Below, one piece after another: positions 55,322-64,000 of a stretch of DNA of 64,000 nt; the stretch's first letter is position 1; the number at the start of each line of letters is the position of its first letter. The notes beneath the pieces were generated by a model. The model was not told the origin of the DNA. It did not search any database and worked only from the letters and a program-made list of their open reading frames with translations. This DNA comes from an uncultured Pseudomonadales bacterium. Its GTDB lineage: Bacteria; Pseudomonadota; Gammaproteobacteria; Pseudomonadales; Porticoccaceae. The position numbers were made by a program, and so were the translations under genes. Location of the stretch: positions 456,363 to 520,362 of the forward strand of contig CALSRZ010000005.1 in NCBI GenBank assembly GCA_943788895.1, in the 5' to 3' direction.

Positions 55322-55374
55322 TTTTTTATAGCCGTTATAGATTTATTTAAAGTATATATATTAAGGGTTACAGC

Positions 55375-56100
55375 ATGAGTAAATATTCACTTCTTAGTCA
55401 GTCAGAGCATGCCAAACTAAGAGTTATCACCGAGCGTAGTGCCGACTATGGCGACAACCTGATGTACGCCATGACATTCCCTCTGGAATTTAGGAATATC
55501 GAATCCTGCTACCCGATCTTCTTTGCCAAAGATGGTGAATCCGGACAATTTTATCCATTGGCGCTATTTGGTTTTCAGCGCGATGAAAATCTCTACCTGA
55601 AAGGCAATGTCTGGGATGCTACCTATATGCCGTTGATGGTTGAGAGAAATCCTTTTCTGATTGGCTTTCAACAATCACCAGATATCGAGAACGGCGAAAA
55701 GAGACCCGTGGTTTCTATCAATGTTGAAAGTCCTCGAATCAGTGAAACAGAGGGTGAAGCCCTGTTTAGCGATAGCGGCGAACCCAGCGAATACCTGCAA
55801 AAAACAATGGAAAATCTACAGACCATTCATCGCGGTCACGAGCAGAACAAGGCATTTATTGCCGCGCTTTTAGAAAATGATTTGCTAGAAGGCTTTAATC
55901 TGGATATCACCTTAAAGGATGGTTCCAATAATAGATTAGAGGGCTTCTACACCATCAATGAAGAGAAACTCGCCGGTCTGCAATCAGAGACGCTGGGTAA
56001 ATTGCATGAGCAGGGTTTTCTGCAGGCGATCTATATGGTCGTCGCCTCATTCTCGCGAGTCAGCGGTTTGATCGCCAAGAAAAATGCCAGTCTCGACTAA
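55375..56100 (+). CDS. SapC family protein
   Basis: 241 residues. Matches the SapC-like family by SEHAKLRVITERSADYG, then YPIFFAKDGESGQFYPLALFGF, GNVWDATYMPLMVERNPFLIG and the end region LAGLQSETLGKLHEQGFL. Function is not established. It regularly sits between receptor-linked halogenase and cupin-like genes, as here (53-bp and 35-bp gaps). Confidence 0.87.
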   Translation: MSKYSLLSQSEHAKLRVITERSADYGDNLMYAMTFPLEFRNIESCYPIFFAKDGESGQFYPLALFGFQRDENLYLKGNVWDATYMPLMVERNPFLIGFQQSPDIENGEKRPVVSINVESPRISETEGEALFSDSGEPSEYLQKTMENLQTIHRGHEQNKAFIAALLENDLLEGFNLDITLKDGSNNRLEGFYTINEEKLAGLQSETLGKLHEQGFLQAIYMVVASFSRVSGLIAKKNASLD

Positions 56101-56135
56101 CCCTTCAACATATATTAATGACGAGTGATTGAATA

Positions 56136-57149
56136 TTGCTAGAGATTAATCGCCAAGTTAGAGAAGTCACAGGCTGTCGACCCGACAGTCTAAGCGACGA
56201 TATTCTTAATTCCAAAGAGCCTCTGGTACTGCGTGGACTAGCTGCTGACTGGCCATTGGTTAAAGCAGCAGTGCAATCCTCTGCCGAAGCTGAAGCGTAT
56301 ATTCTAGAGTTCGACAGCGGTCAGCCGCTGACCGCCTACCGCGGCGGACCGGAAATTGATGGGCGGATTTTTTACAACGCTGATCTCAGCGGTTTTAACT
56401 TCGAGAGAATCAGATTGCCGCTGCCGGAACTGTTTGAAAACCTTCGTCAGTACAGCAGCGAAGCACAGCCGCCAACCCTCTATGTGGGTTCGACCATGGT
56501 CGATAACTGGCTGCCAGAATTGCGCCGCGACAATGATCTGGTTATCGAAGGAGAGGACCCTCTGGTGAGTATCTGGATTGGCAATCGCAGTCGCATAGCG
56601 GCTCATTATGATTTTCCAACCAATATAGCCTGCTGTGTCGCCGGACGCAGACGCTTTACCCTGTTCCCGCCAGAGCAGCTTGAGAATTTGTATGTGGGAC
56701 CGATAGATTTTACCCCAGCGGGCCAGTCTATTAGCCTCGTCGACTTTGCCAACCCGGATTATGAAGCCTACCCGAAATTTCGCGAGGCAGTCAAAGCCGC
56801 GCAGGTCGTCGAGCTCGAACCCGGTGATGCAATCCTCATCCCCAGCATGTGGTGGCATCATGTGGAATCGATGGATGATATGAATATTTTGATCAACTAT
56901 TGGTGGCGCAATACGCCCGCCTATATGAGTACGCCGGTCAATGTTTTGCAGCACGGTATTATGGGAATTCGTGAACTTCCCCCAGAGCAGCGCGCTGCCT
57001 GGCGAGAGGTTTTTGACCACTATGTATTTAATGCCAGTGAAGATAATTACCAGCATATTCCCGAACAGGCTCGAGGGGTTTTAAACCCATTGGATGAGCA
57101 AATGGCCAGGCAAATTCACAATCTGTTGTTAAGTAAATTTAAGCGTTAG
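56136..57149 (+). CDS. Cupin-like (JmjC/cupin_8) dioxygenase
   Basis: 337 residues from a TTG start. EPLVLRGLAADWPLVKAA opens the fold; iron ligands His and Asp in AAHYDFPTN and the second His in SMWWHHVESMDD; VAGRRRFTLFPPEQ is typical of the family. Likely an Fe(II)/2-oxoglutarate hydroxylase with a protein or small-molecule substrate. Neighbours suggest action with the halogenases. Paralogous to 58632-59718. Confidence 0.87.
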   Translation: MLEINRQVREVTGCRPDSLSDDILNSKEPLVLRGLAADWPLVKAAVQSSAEAEAYILEFDSGQPLTAYRGGPEIDGRIFYNADLSGFNFERIRLPLPELFENLRQYSSEAQPPTLYVGSTMVDNWLPELRRDNDLVIEGEDPLVSIWIGNRSRIAAHYDFPTNIACCVAGRRRFTLFPPEQLENLYVGPIDFTPAGQSISLVDFANPDYEAYPKFREAVKAAQVVELEPGDAILIPSMWWHHVESMDDMNILINYWWRNTPAYMSTPVNVLQHGIMGIRELPPEQRAAWREVFDHYVFNASEDNYQHIPEQARGVLNPLDEQMARQIHNLLLSKFKR

Positions 57150-57181
57150 CTTTTATTTTAGAGAATATCGGAGAGATTATT

Positions 57182-58679
57182 TTGAGCGCTCAAAAAGTAA
57201 GAAAAGTAGTTATTGTCGGTGGTGGTACTGCCGGTTGGGTTGCCGCCGCATCCGTGGCAAAACTGCTGGGCAAAAATCTTGATATCTCCCTGATTGAATC
57301 CGATGAAATCGGCACCGTGGGTGTCGGCGAAGCCACCATTCCGACCCTAATCACCCTGCATCAACTGTTGAAGATCGATGAACGGGAATTTATGGCCGCC
57401 GTGCAGGGCACCTTTAAACTGGGTATCTCTTTTGAAAACTGGAGAGATGTCGGCAAAGACTATATTCACTCCTTCGGCTTTACCGGCAAAGACTGCTGGG
57501 CCGCGGGCTTTGTACATTTCTGGTTAAAGGCCAGAGCGCAGGGTAATAAGGCCGATTTTGGCGAGTACTGCACCGAATTAATGGCCGCCAAAGCCAATAA
57601 ATTCGCCGTATTTAAGCCCGATGGGCTCAACTATGCCTACCATATGGATGCCAGCTTATACGCCAAATTTATGCGCAAGATCGCCGAGCAACACGGCTGC
57701 AAACGTATCGAAGGAAAGATTGTTGAGGTCGGTACCAACAGCGATAACGGCTATATAAGTCATGTGCAACTGGCCTCCGGGCAGAAAATTGAAGGCGATC
57801 TATTTATCGACTGCAGTGGTTTCCGCTCGCTGTTGCTTGGAGAAACCCTCGGTACCGGCTTTGAAGACTGGTCGAAATGGTTGCCCTGTGACAGCGCGAT
57901 TGCCGTGCAGACCCGCTCGGTATCCGAGCCTATTCCCTACACCCGCTCAATTGCCCGTGATGCCGGTTGGCAGTGGCGCATTCCACTGCAGTCTCGGGTC
58001 GGCAATGGCTTCGTTTTTTGCAGCAAGTATCTGTCTGATGAGCAGCGACCCAGAAACACTGCTAAGCAATATTGAAGGCGAAGTGCTAACTGAACCCAGA
58101 GTGATTAAATTCCGCACTGGTCAACGCACTCAGCACTGGAATAAAAATGTCATTGGACTGGGTCTGGCCGGAGGGTTTGTCGAGCCTCTGGAATCCACCG
58201 CCATTCACATGGTGCAGAGCGGCATATTGCGGCTGTTGCGGATGTTCCCCTTCGAAGGGATCAATAAGCCCTATGTCAAAGAGTTCAACAAGCAGATGAG
58301 CGATGAATTCCATTTTATCCGCGACTTTATTGTTCTGCATTACCATGTCACCGAACGGCAAGACACCGAGTTTTGGCGTCACTGCAAAACCATGGAAATT
58401 CCCGAATCGCTGCAGCACCGTATCGATATGTTTAAACAGACTGGCAGTGTCTTCCACAAGGTCGGCGATCTGTTTGCGGAAAACTCCTGGACTCAGGTGA
58501 TGTTGGGGCAGGGTTTAGTGCCTGAACAGCACCATCCGATCGTCGATATGATGAGCGACGATGAGCTAAAAGCCTTTATGCACAGCATAAAATCATCAGT
58601 TGATCACTGTAGTTGGCCAGCTGCCCAGCCATCAGGAATTTATCAGCAAATACTGCAAAGCAGAATCTATGTAGCCTGA
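57182..58679 (+). CDS. Second tryptophan halogenase family protein, one frameshift
   Basis: About 499 residues from TTG 57182 (GGAGAG before it). FAD motif IVGGGTAGWVAAAS, GVGEATIPTL, WQWRIPLQSR (complete WxWxIP), FVEPLESTAIHMVQ. Frame 2 is open to SKYLSDEQ (about 58045) and continues as DPETLLSNIEGEVL in frame 3 once one c at 58046 is dropped. It diverges from the first halogenase. The end overlaps the convergent cupin-like gene by about 48 bp. Confidence 0.88.
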
Positions 58680-59718
58680 AATTAATCGTAAGCGCTTACT
58701 TAAAAATTCTCTAAGCGCTTTTTTCTGCTCTTCACTGAGATCAGTCACTAGATCATTAAGACTTGCCGGCAAGTGTCCCTGCGGATCATCGCCGGTTTGA
58801 AATACAAAGTAGTTAAAGTACTGTCGCCAGGCCTCGCGCTTTTCCGGACTCAGCTTGGCGATACTCAGCATACTGTGCATCATACTGTCATTGGCGGATG
58901 GCGTTCCCTCTAGTCTGTCCACCCCACCAGTAATTGACCAGTATATTTAGTCCCTCTAACGACTCGACTCCGTGCCACCACAGCGCCGGAATATAGACAG
59001 CATCTCCAGGTTCTAAAATCGCCTGCTGGGCAACAGCTTCAGCCTGCGCATAGTTGGGAAATTGCTCGAGATCCGGCTGACGAATATCCACCATACTCAC
59101 CGGCACACCGGCGGGTGTGCTCAGTGCCGGGCCCGGGTAGAGATTATTTATTTGCTCGGGCGGATAGAGGGTGAATCGTCTGCGACCGGCAACCACGGTG
59201 GCAATATTGTCGTGAATATCATAGTGGGGAGCCACCATCGCCCGATTGCCGAGCCATAGAGTTGGGGCAATGGAGCTATCCAATAGGGGCTGAGGGTTTT
59301 GGTCTTCAAAACCTTTTAGCGCATCGCGGATAGGGATGGCCTGCAACGCAATAGCGTGAGGATTGGGTTGATCAATTATTTTTAATAGCTGTTCAAGGGC
59401 AGAACTCAGCGTCGTCGAAGCACGGCTAAAGTTCATGGTCTGCAGATCATCACCGTAAAAGAAGCGCCCGTTAATCTCTGGGTTGCCGACCACGGCAGGG
59501 ACCGACTTCTCGCTGTCCATCGCGCTTAAATAATCGGCAATTGCCTGAGGGGACTCTGTTCCAGCCTTAACCGCCGACCAGTCGCCGGCCAGTGATTTGA
59601 GCAGTGCTGGTTTATTTAGCGGAACAATTTCATTGTCAAACTGTTCAGCGCTGACCTGATGCCAGACTGGAATCTCGAGCACAGATATCCCCTTAGTGGT
59701 GTTTAAATCAGTAGCCAT
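58632..59718 (-). CDS. Second cupin-like (JmjC/cupin_8) protein, one frameshift
   Basis: About 362 residues. PHYDIHDNIATVVAGRRRFT gives His and Asp ligands; PALWWHGVESLEG the second His. The frame breaks after NILVNYWWG near 58921 in a run of four C (plus strand); dropping one base continues as DRLEGTPSANDSMMHSMLS. Opposite in orientation to the rest of the module, yet clearly related to 56136-57149, so part of the same functional set. Confidence 0.85.
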
Positions 59719-59748
59719 AGCTTATAGCAAGAGACTGTATTTTGCTCT

Positions 59749-61122
59749 TTACTTAACTCTTAAAATATCATTCCAACTGGTGGTGTAGGCGGGGGAGAGA
59801 TGTTCGCGCTTCATGGCCCAGTTTTTTGTCTTCGAACTGCCTGTCTTTGAATTGCCTGTCTTTGAATTGATAGAAACCCCCTGTCCGGCAAAGAACAGTT
59901 TGCTCTTGCCACCCCGATTAATTTTATCCAGCGTCGACATCAGAGCCCGGCTTTTCTTTCGCTCAGGGCTGTTTTCGCGCTCAGGGCTGTTCATGCGCTC
60001 AGGGCTGTTCGACTGCGCTGCCTCCTGATCAAACAGACTTGGCTGATAGACCCCGGCTTCGTAAAAGTCTGACAACATAACCCCCGCTTTGGCGTAGGCA
60101 AAACCATCGCGCCAGATACATTCCAGCAGCCGCATCGCCAGATTGATTAGATCGCGACTATCATCGCTGGGCACAGATAACTCACCGCTGATTGAGTTCG
60201 AGTACTGCGGTTGCTGAGCATTAAACGGACTGGTGCGAATAAAAACATTGATCACTTTCGCGTAGCGTTTTTCCTTGCGCAGCTTTTCCGCCGCTCGCAC
60301 ACTGTGCTGACAGATCGCCTCACGCATCTCTTGCAACGTTGTAACCCGCTCACCAAATGAGCGACTACAGACAATCTGTTTCTTGGTCGGCGGTGCCTCC
60401 TCAAGCTCAATACAGGACTCGCCATTCAGTTCACGAACGGTACGCTCAACCACCACAGAAAAATGCTGGCGAATATGTTTTGGATTGGCATTGGCCAGAT
60501 CCAGAGCGCTATTAATGCCCATCTGCTGAAGGCGCAAACCGAGACGCCGACCAATCCCCCAGACCTCGTCGACCGGCAGCAATGCCATCAGTCGCTGCTG
60601 TCGCAGGGGATCGCTAAGATCGACAACTCCCTGAGTAGCCGGATACTTTTTTGCCCCGTGGTTAGCCATTTTCGCTAATGTTTTGGTTGGAGCAATACCC
60701 ACACAGACAGTAATACCCGTCCAATCGCCAATAATCTGTCTAACCTGTTGGCCAAATAGAGTATTGGAGAGTAATGATTGAGTGCCGGTTAAATCGAGAA
60801 ATGCTTCATCTATAGAGTAAATCTCCACCCGCTGTGCCAACTCCTCAAGAGTGCGCATTACCCGCGCGGACATATCCGCATAGAGTGTGTAGTTGGATGA
60901 GAATACCGCAATATTATGCTGGCGCAGCTCGTTGCGAATCTTAAAGATCGGCACACCCATTTTAATCCCCAGCGCCTTGGCCTCTTTAGAGCGCGCCACC
61001 ACACAGCCATCGTTATTGGAGAGCACAACAAGAGGGCGGTGCTTTAGGTCGGGCCTAAATAACTTCTCACAGCTGGCGTAAAAATTATTGCAGTCGACAA
61101 GGGCAAAGGTAGACGGTGACAC
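59749..61122 (-). CDS. umuC: Translesion DNA polymerase V catalytic subunit
   Basis: 457 residues, Y-family polymerase. N-terminal FALVDCNNFYASCEKLFRP, SNNDGCVVARS, YSIDEAFLDLTG with catalytic acidic residues, then VWGIGRRLGLRLQQMG (helix-hairpin-helix). The C-terminal part is longer than usual because of two tandem-repeat tracts: NSPER-type units at about residues 370-390 and SKTG-type units near 425-435. Downstream of umuD with a 10-bp gap and under the same LexA box. Works with UmuD' in SOS mutagenic repair. Confidence 0.95.
   Translation of the reverse strand: MSPSTFALVDCNNFYASCEKLFRPDLKHRPLVVLSNNDGCVVARSKEAKALGIKMGVPIFKIRNELRQHNIAVFSSNYTLYADMSARVMRTLEELAQRVEIYSIDEAFLDLTGTQSLLSNTLFGQQVRQIIGDWTGITVCVGIAPTKTLAKMANHGAKKYPATQGVVDLSDPLRQQRLMALLPVDEVWGIGRRLGLRLQQMGINSALDLANANPKHIRQHFSVVVERTVRELNGESCIELEEAPPTKKQIVCSRSFGERVTTLQEMREAICQHSVRAAEKLRKEKRYAKVINVFIRTSPFNAQQPQYSNSISGELSVPSDDSRDLINLAMRLLECIWRDGFAYAKAGVMLSDFYEAGVYQPSLFDQEAAQSNSPERMNSPERENSPERKKSRALMSTLDKINRGGKSKLFFAGQGVSINSKTGNSKTGSSKTKNWAMKREHLSPAYTTSWNDILRVK
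59831..59872 (-). repeat. 15-nt tandem repeat in umuC
   Basis: About three units of CTTTGAATTGCCTGT encoding a Ser/Lys/Thr/Gly/Asn linker (NSKTG). Confidence 0.75.
59957..60010 (-). repeat. 18-nt tandem repeat in umuC
   Basis: Three units of the type CGCTCAGGGCTGTTCATG encoding NSPERM, NSPERE and NSPERK. Confidence 0.8.
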
Positions 61123-61132
61123 AAATAACCTG

Positions 61133-61579
61133 CTATTTATGTCTAAGATTGCGAATCACATGGGTCACCACGCCAAAAATATCCAGCTCAGAACCCTCGG
61201 GAATATCAATGGGCGAGTAGGCTTTATTCTTCGGCATCAGGCAGGTGTGCGGTCGCAGTTGCAGCTCTTTAACGGTAAATTCCCCGTGTATTCCGGCGAT
61301 CACGATATCCCCGTGAGCTGCCGGGATAGAGCGATCGATCACCAGCATATCCTCAGCATAGATCCCCGCATCAATCATCGAATCACCCTGCACACGCACA
61401 AAGAAAGTTGCCGCAGGGCGCTTGATACAGTGTTCATTTAGATCCAGAGACTGCTCGATATAGTCCTCTGCCGGCGATGGAAATCCGGCGGATACTGCCT
61501 CGCGAAATAGCGGTATACCAACAAAATTGTTTTTTATATGAACGGCCGTACCGCCATGTCTTACCAGCAAGACACTCAT
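61133..61579 (-). CDS. umuD: UmuD-type SOS peptidase (S24), polymerase V subunit
   Basis: 148 residues from ATG 61579, with GGGGAG at 6 bases; an ATG at 61594 is less likely. Self-cleavage site SAGFPSP, catalytic Ser in VQGDSMIDAG and Lys in FTVKELQL. After RecA-stimulated cleavage UmuD' joins UmuC. First gene of the umuDC operon, directly under a LexA box. Confidence 0.94.
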   Translation of the reverse strand: MSVLLVRHGGTAVHIKNNFVGIPLFREAVSAGFPSPAEDYIEQSLDLNEHCIKRPAATFFVRVQGDSMIDAGIYAEDMLVIDRSIPAAHGDIVIAGIHGEFTVKELQLRPHTCLMPKNKAYSPIDIPEGSELDIFGVVTHVIRNLRHK

Positions 61580-61606
61580 AGAAACTCCCCGCAAAAATCA
61601 TTATTA

Positions 61607-61649
61607 CTGTTTATATATACAGTATCTAGTGCGGGGCGGATTTCTTCAA
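61607..61649 (-). promoter_or_regulatory. LexA (SOS) box and promoter of umuDC
   Basis: CTGTTTATATATACAG (61607-61622) fits CTGT-N8-ACAG exactly, 28 bases before the umuD start. On the minus strand TTGAAG (61649-61644), 17 bases and GATACT (61626-61621) form -35/-10 elements; the box overlaps the -10, as expected for repression. Confidence 0.9.
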
Positions 61650-61682
61650 GGGAAATCAAAAGCTAAATTAAAATATTTTTAA

Positions 61683-63248
61683 TTAGAGATCGTTGGAGCA
61701 GGGCAGCAGTGGCCAGATTTTAAGGTTGTGCATTTTCATCTTCTCGGCATCGACCAAAAAGCGCACCAGAATAAAGTAGATATCCAGATCAAAGCGATCA
61801 TCCTCAGGGGTCGGCGCGGATAGGGAGTCTGTATTGAGGTTGTTATACTGGTTACCTGATTGCCTATCTGCCAGCTGATAGCCCTGATCATAGAGATCCT
61901 CAATCAAGCTGAGTTTGGCGATATAGCGCCAGTTATAAACCACATGAAAGGCAACATTCTCTGGCTCCTGCATATCCCGCTCCTCAATCATAATTGCACC
62001 GGGATAGGGCCACATTTTTAACTGGTAATTATTGAGTGCGGTAGTTACTCGCTGATTGTAAGCGGCCGCTTCTTCGGCACCATGGCAGGCACCAAAGCAT
62101 TTCTTCAGCTGGGCGCGAAAGCAGGGTTTTTGATTGGCCGCATTGATATCCGACTCCAGCCCCAACAGCTTATGGCAGAGAAAATAGCGATCGGCGAGTT
62201 TTTCGATCTGCTTTGAGGCCTGGCGCGGTGAGCGAAACAGACCAAAGCGTTCATCAACCCCCTCAGCATCCAACTCCACCGCTTCGATAGCAATCCGTTG
62301 GTAGCCGTTGCGATCTTCTTCGCAGCGATACTGATAGAGCTTTTTGGTTTTACGTAGACGCCGGTTATACAGTGGCGACAGCGCCTTGATCTGATTGCTC
62401 TCACGAATCTGCGCACCGAAATCAGTTGGGGCCTTTTCAAAATCTATATGCGCCAGCTTGTTATTAATCTGCAGATCTTTGGGGTTTTTATGATCCTGAG
62501 AAAAGTGGCTCATCACACGATTGCGGATATGCACGCTCTTGCCCACATAGAGCAGCACGCCACTGGCATCATAAAAATAGTAGACTCCAGCTGAGGCCGG
62601 CAGCTTTTTAATATCGCTGGCTTTAAGCAGTGGCGGCAGCGCTGGATTTTTTAGCAGGCTGGCACAGGTAGCAGCGATTTCTTCATCGGAAAACAGTGCA
62701 GATGATTTAAGAAAAAAGCGCTGGATCATCTCTGCGTCATCGAGGGCGCGATGGCGGTTCTCAATCGGCAGTTGAAAGCGCTTAATAATCTGATCGAGAC
62801 CGTGGCGTTTAAACTGTGGATACAGACTGCGACTAAATTTCACTGAACAGAGTGGCTTGGCGTTGTAACTAATACCCGCGCGCTGAAACTCATTCTTTAG
62901 AAAGCCGTAATCAAAGCGCGCATTATGGGCCACCAAGGTGCGCCCCTCCAGGTAGCCGAGCAGTTGTTCGGCAATCTCGGCAAATAGCGGCGCACCGCGC
63001 AGCATGCTTGGGGCAATGCCGGTGAGCTTTTGAATAAACGGTGGTAAGGATGTTTCAGGGTCGATAAAGGACTGCCAGCGCTCAACCACTTCACCCTGCT
63101 CAATCACCAGCAGACCAATTTCAATTACCCGGTTATAGGTGGCTTTGCCGCCAGTGGTTTCAAGGTCGAGCAAGACCATTTTTTCCGGAAAGCCCTTTGA
63201 GAGCAGCGCAGGTGTCGGAGTCTCGTTATCCAGCCAGTTTAATTGCAT
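61683..63248 (-). CDS. DnaQ-like exonuclease fused to GIY-YIG nuclease domain
   Basis: 521 residues. N-terminal DEDDh 3'-5' exonuclease (VLLDLETTGGKATYNRVIEIG, VAHNARFDYGFLKNEF, HRALDDAEMI), about 25-190. UvrC/Cho-like GIY-YIG domain about 215-300 (AGVYYFYDASGVLLYVGKS, RNRVMSHFSQ) and a C-terminal region with a Cys cluster (KPCFRAQLKKCFGACHG) like that of UvrC-type proteins. Probably a DNA-repair nuclease with two active sites. Upstream of umuDC on the same strand but with about 100 bp and the LexA promoter between them. Confidence 0.9.
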   Translation of the reverse strand: MQLNWLDNETPTPALLSKGFPEKMVLLDLETTGGKATYNRVIEIGLLVIEQGEVVERWQSFIDPETSLPPFIQKLTGIAPSMLRGAPLFAEIAEQLLGYLEGRTLVAHNARFDYGFLKNEFQRAGISYNAKPLCSVKFSRSLYPQFKRHGLDQIIKRFQLPIENRHRALDDAEMIQRFFLKSSALFSDEEIAATCASLLKNPALPPLLKASDIKKLPASAGVYYFYDASGVLLYVGKSVHIRNRVMSHFSQDHKNPKDLQINNKLAHIDFEKAPTDFGAQIRESNQIKALSPLYNRRLRKTKKLYQYRCEEDRNGYQRIAIEAVELDAEGVDERFGLFRSPRQASKQIEKLADRYFLCHKLLGLESDINAANQKPCFRAQLKKCFGACHGAEEAAAYNQRVTTALNNYQLKMWPYPGAIMIEERDMQEPENVAFHVVYNWRYIAKLSLIEDLYDQGYQLADRQSGNQYNNLNTDSLSAPTPEDDRFDLDIYFILVRFLVDAEKMKMHNLKIWPLLPCSNDL

Positions 63249-63328
63249 GGGAATATTTTTATGATATTGAGCTTATGTTTACGGCGGCTGCCTGACAGGC
63301 GATCAATCGGGTGTTATTTCACGACGAA

Positions 63329-64000
63329 TTATAAAATATCCCCACAGGATTGATTGGCCGACACTGCAATATCCATCATTTTTGGGTTGGGCAAGTCGAG
63401 GCCATCCATAAGCGCAATATACTCATCACGGCTGTTTACCTGCAGGCGCGGATTGTGCCTTTTCTCTTCACTTATGCTGCTGACCATCCAGCCCTTATAG
63501 TCATGTGCTGGATAAACCAGGGTGTTGTCAGGCAGTTTTAAGAGTCGGTTAAACAGGCTGTTGTACTGATCCTCGGCACTGCCATTTTGGAAGTCGGTAC
63601 GGCCGGTGCCGCGAATTAACAAGGTATCACCGCTAAACAGCATGGGCTGATTGTTCTCGGATTGAGACTCGTGCAGGTAGAAGCTATAGGAGTCATCCGT
63701 GTGTCCGGGACTGTAAATAACCTCTATACGTAGGCTGCCTACTTTTAAATGGTCACCATCGACAAAGGTGTTGGACAGGCAGTTGGCCAATGACTCTCTG
63801 CCCATCATGGTTTTGCAGCCCGTGGCATCGCGCAGTGCACCGAGACCGGTAACATGATCGGCATGGGTGTGGGTATCAATGGCCAGAGTCAGATTTAGAT
63901 TGAGCTGCTTAATTAATTGCAGTGTTTGATCTGTGCGCTCTAATACTGAGTCGATCAGCAGTGCTGCGCCGCTGCTTTTATCGCCAATAAGATAGCTATA
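63329..64000 (-). CDS. ETHE1-like metallo-beta-lactamase-fold protein (persulfide dioxygenase type), partial
   Basis: Runs off the right edge; 224 residues visible of an expected ~240-290. THTHADHVTGLG carries the metal ligands; VIYSPGHTDDSYSFYL, FSGDTLLIRGTGRTDFQNG and YPAHDYKGWMVSSISEEKRHN match the ETHE1/sulfur dioxygenase group. Likely oxidises glutathione persulfide in the cytosol using one Fe. The start codon is outside the window. Confidence 0.88.
   Translation of the reverse strand, partial: YSYLIGDKSSGAALLIDSVLERTDQTLQLIKQLNLNLTLAIDTHTHADHVTGLGALRDATGCKTMMGRESLANCLSNTFVDGDHLKVGSLRIEVIYSPGHTDDSYSFYLHESQSENNQPMLFSGDTLLIRGTGRTDFQNGSAEDQYNSLFNRLLKLPDNTLVYPAHDYKGWMVSSISEEKRHNPRLQVNSRDEYIALMDGLDLPNPKMMDIAVSANQSCGDIL

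Noticed and set aside
56304..57056. 250-codon minus-strand frame opposite the cupin-like gene
   Set aside because: Shadow of a gene with clear iron-ligand motifs on the plus strand.

Overview
The window looks like a chromosome segment of a marine, algal-glucan-degrading gammaproteobacterium, possibly a SAR92/Porticoccaceae- or Cellvibrionales-like lineage. That placement is inference from gene content. Three things point to it: an xseB-ispA-dxs operon, a tmRNA with the proteolysis tag ANDDNYALAA, and a dense locus for beta-1,3/beta-1,6-glucan (laminarin-type) use built on TonB-dependent receptors. No rRNA, tRNA or CRISPR array was seen.

Layout. 1-2070: 3' part of a GH81 endo-beta-1,3-glucanase. 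2185-8130: housekeeping genes (GST, dxs, ispA, xseB, an HNH nuclease, an NSS transporter). 8295-8688: ssrA (tmRNA). 8689-18545: a ~10 kb island integrated in the 3' end of ssrA, bounded by 122-bp direct repeats. It carries a tyrosine integrase, an AlpA-like regulator, a primase-helicase and an HGGxSTG protein, so it looks like a P4-type satellite. Behind these is an AT-rich cargo of unrecognised genes: an HEIIH metallopeptidase, two proteins sharing a C-terminal HSWxDLKxDF tail, a zinc-ribbon protein, a small exported protein and a ClpP-fold lipoprotein. 18647-19005: two further truncated copies of the tmRNA end separated by GC-rich spacers. 19217-58679 and on to 59718: the glucan locus. 59749-64000: umuDC with a LexA box, a DnaQ/GIY-YIG nuclease, and an ETHE1-like metallo-beta-lactamase-fold protein cut by the window edge.

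Proposed pathway. At the surface, a 1964-residue GH5-CBM6 lipoprotein, a GH16-like binding lipoprotein whose catalytic nucleophile is missing, a GH30 lipoprotein and possibly an RCC1/thrombospondin-3/dockerin-like protein bind and cut branched beta-glucan. Two TonB-dependent receptors import the fragments, and a secreted GH17 trims them. A GPH-type MFS symporter takes oligosaccharides across the inner membrane. In the cytosol two tandem GH17 enzymes, a GH2-like enzyme and a GH149-type beta-1,3-glucan phosphorylase finish the job. A membrane-anchored AraC regulator lies divergent from the first receptor cluster. The second receptor is followed by two flavin-dependent halogenases, SapC and two JmjC/cupin-like proteins, a set often found beside such receptors but of unknown substrate.

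Caveat. At least nine open reading frames are interrupted or displaced by single-base length changes, nearly all +1. This suggests base-call errors more than pseudogenes, so composite genes are annotated across the shifts.

The most unusual signals are the island cargo with the paired HSW tails, the duplicated regulatory block in front of two island genes, 13/14-nt tandem repeats straddling stop codons at several unrelated genes, and the serial tmRNA-end copies.
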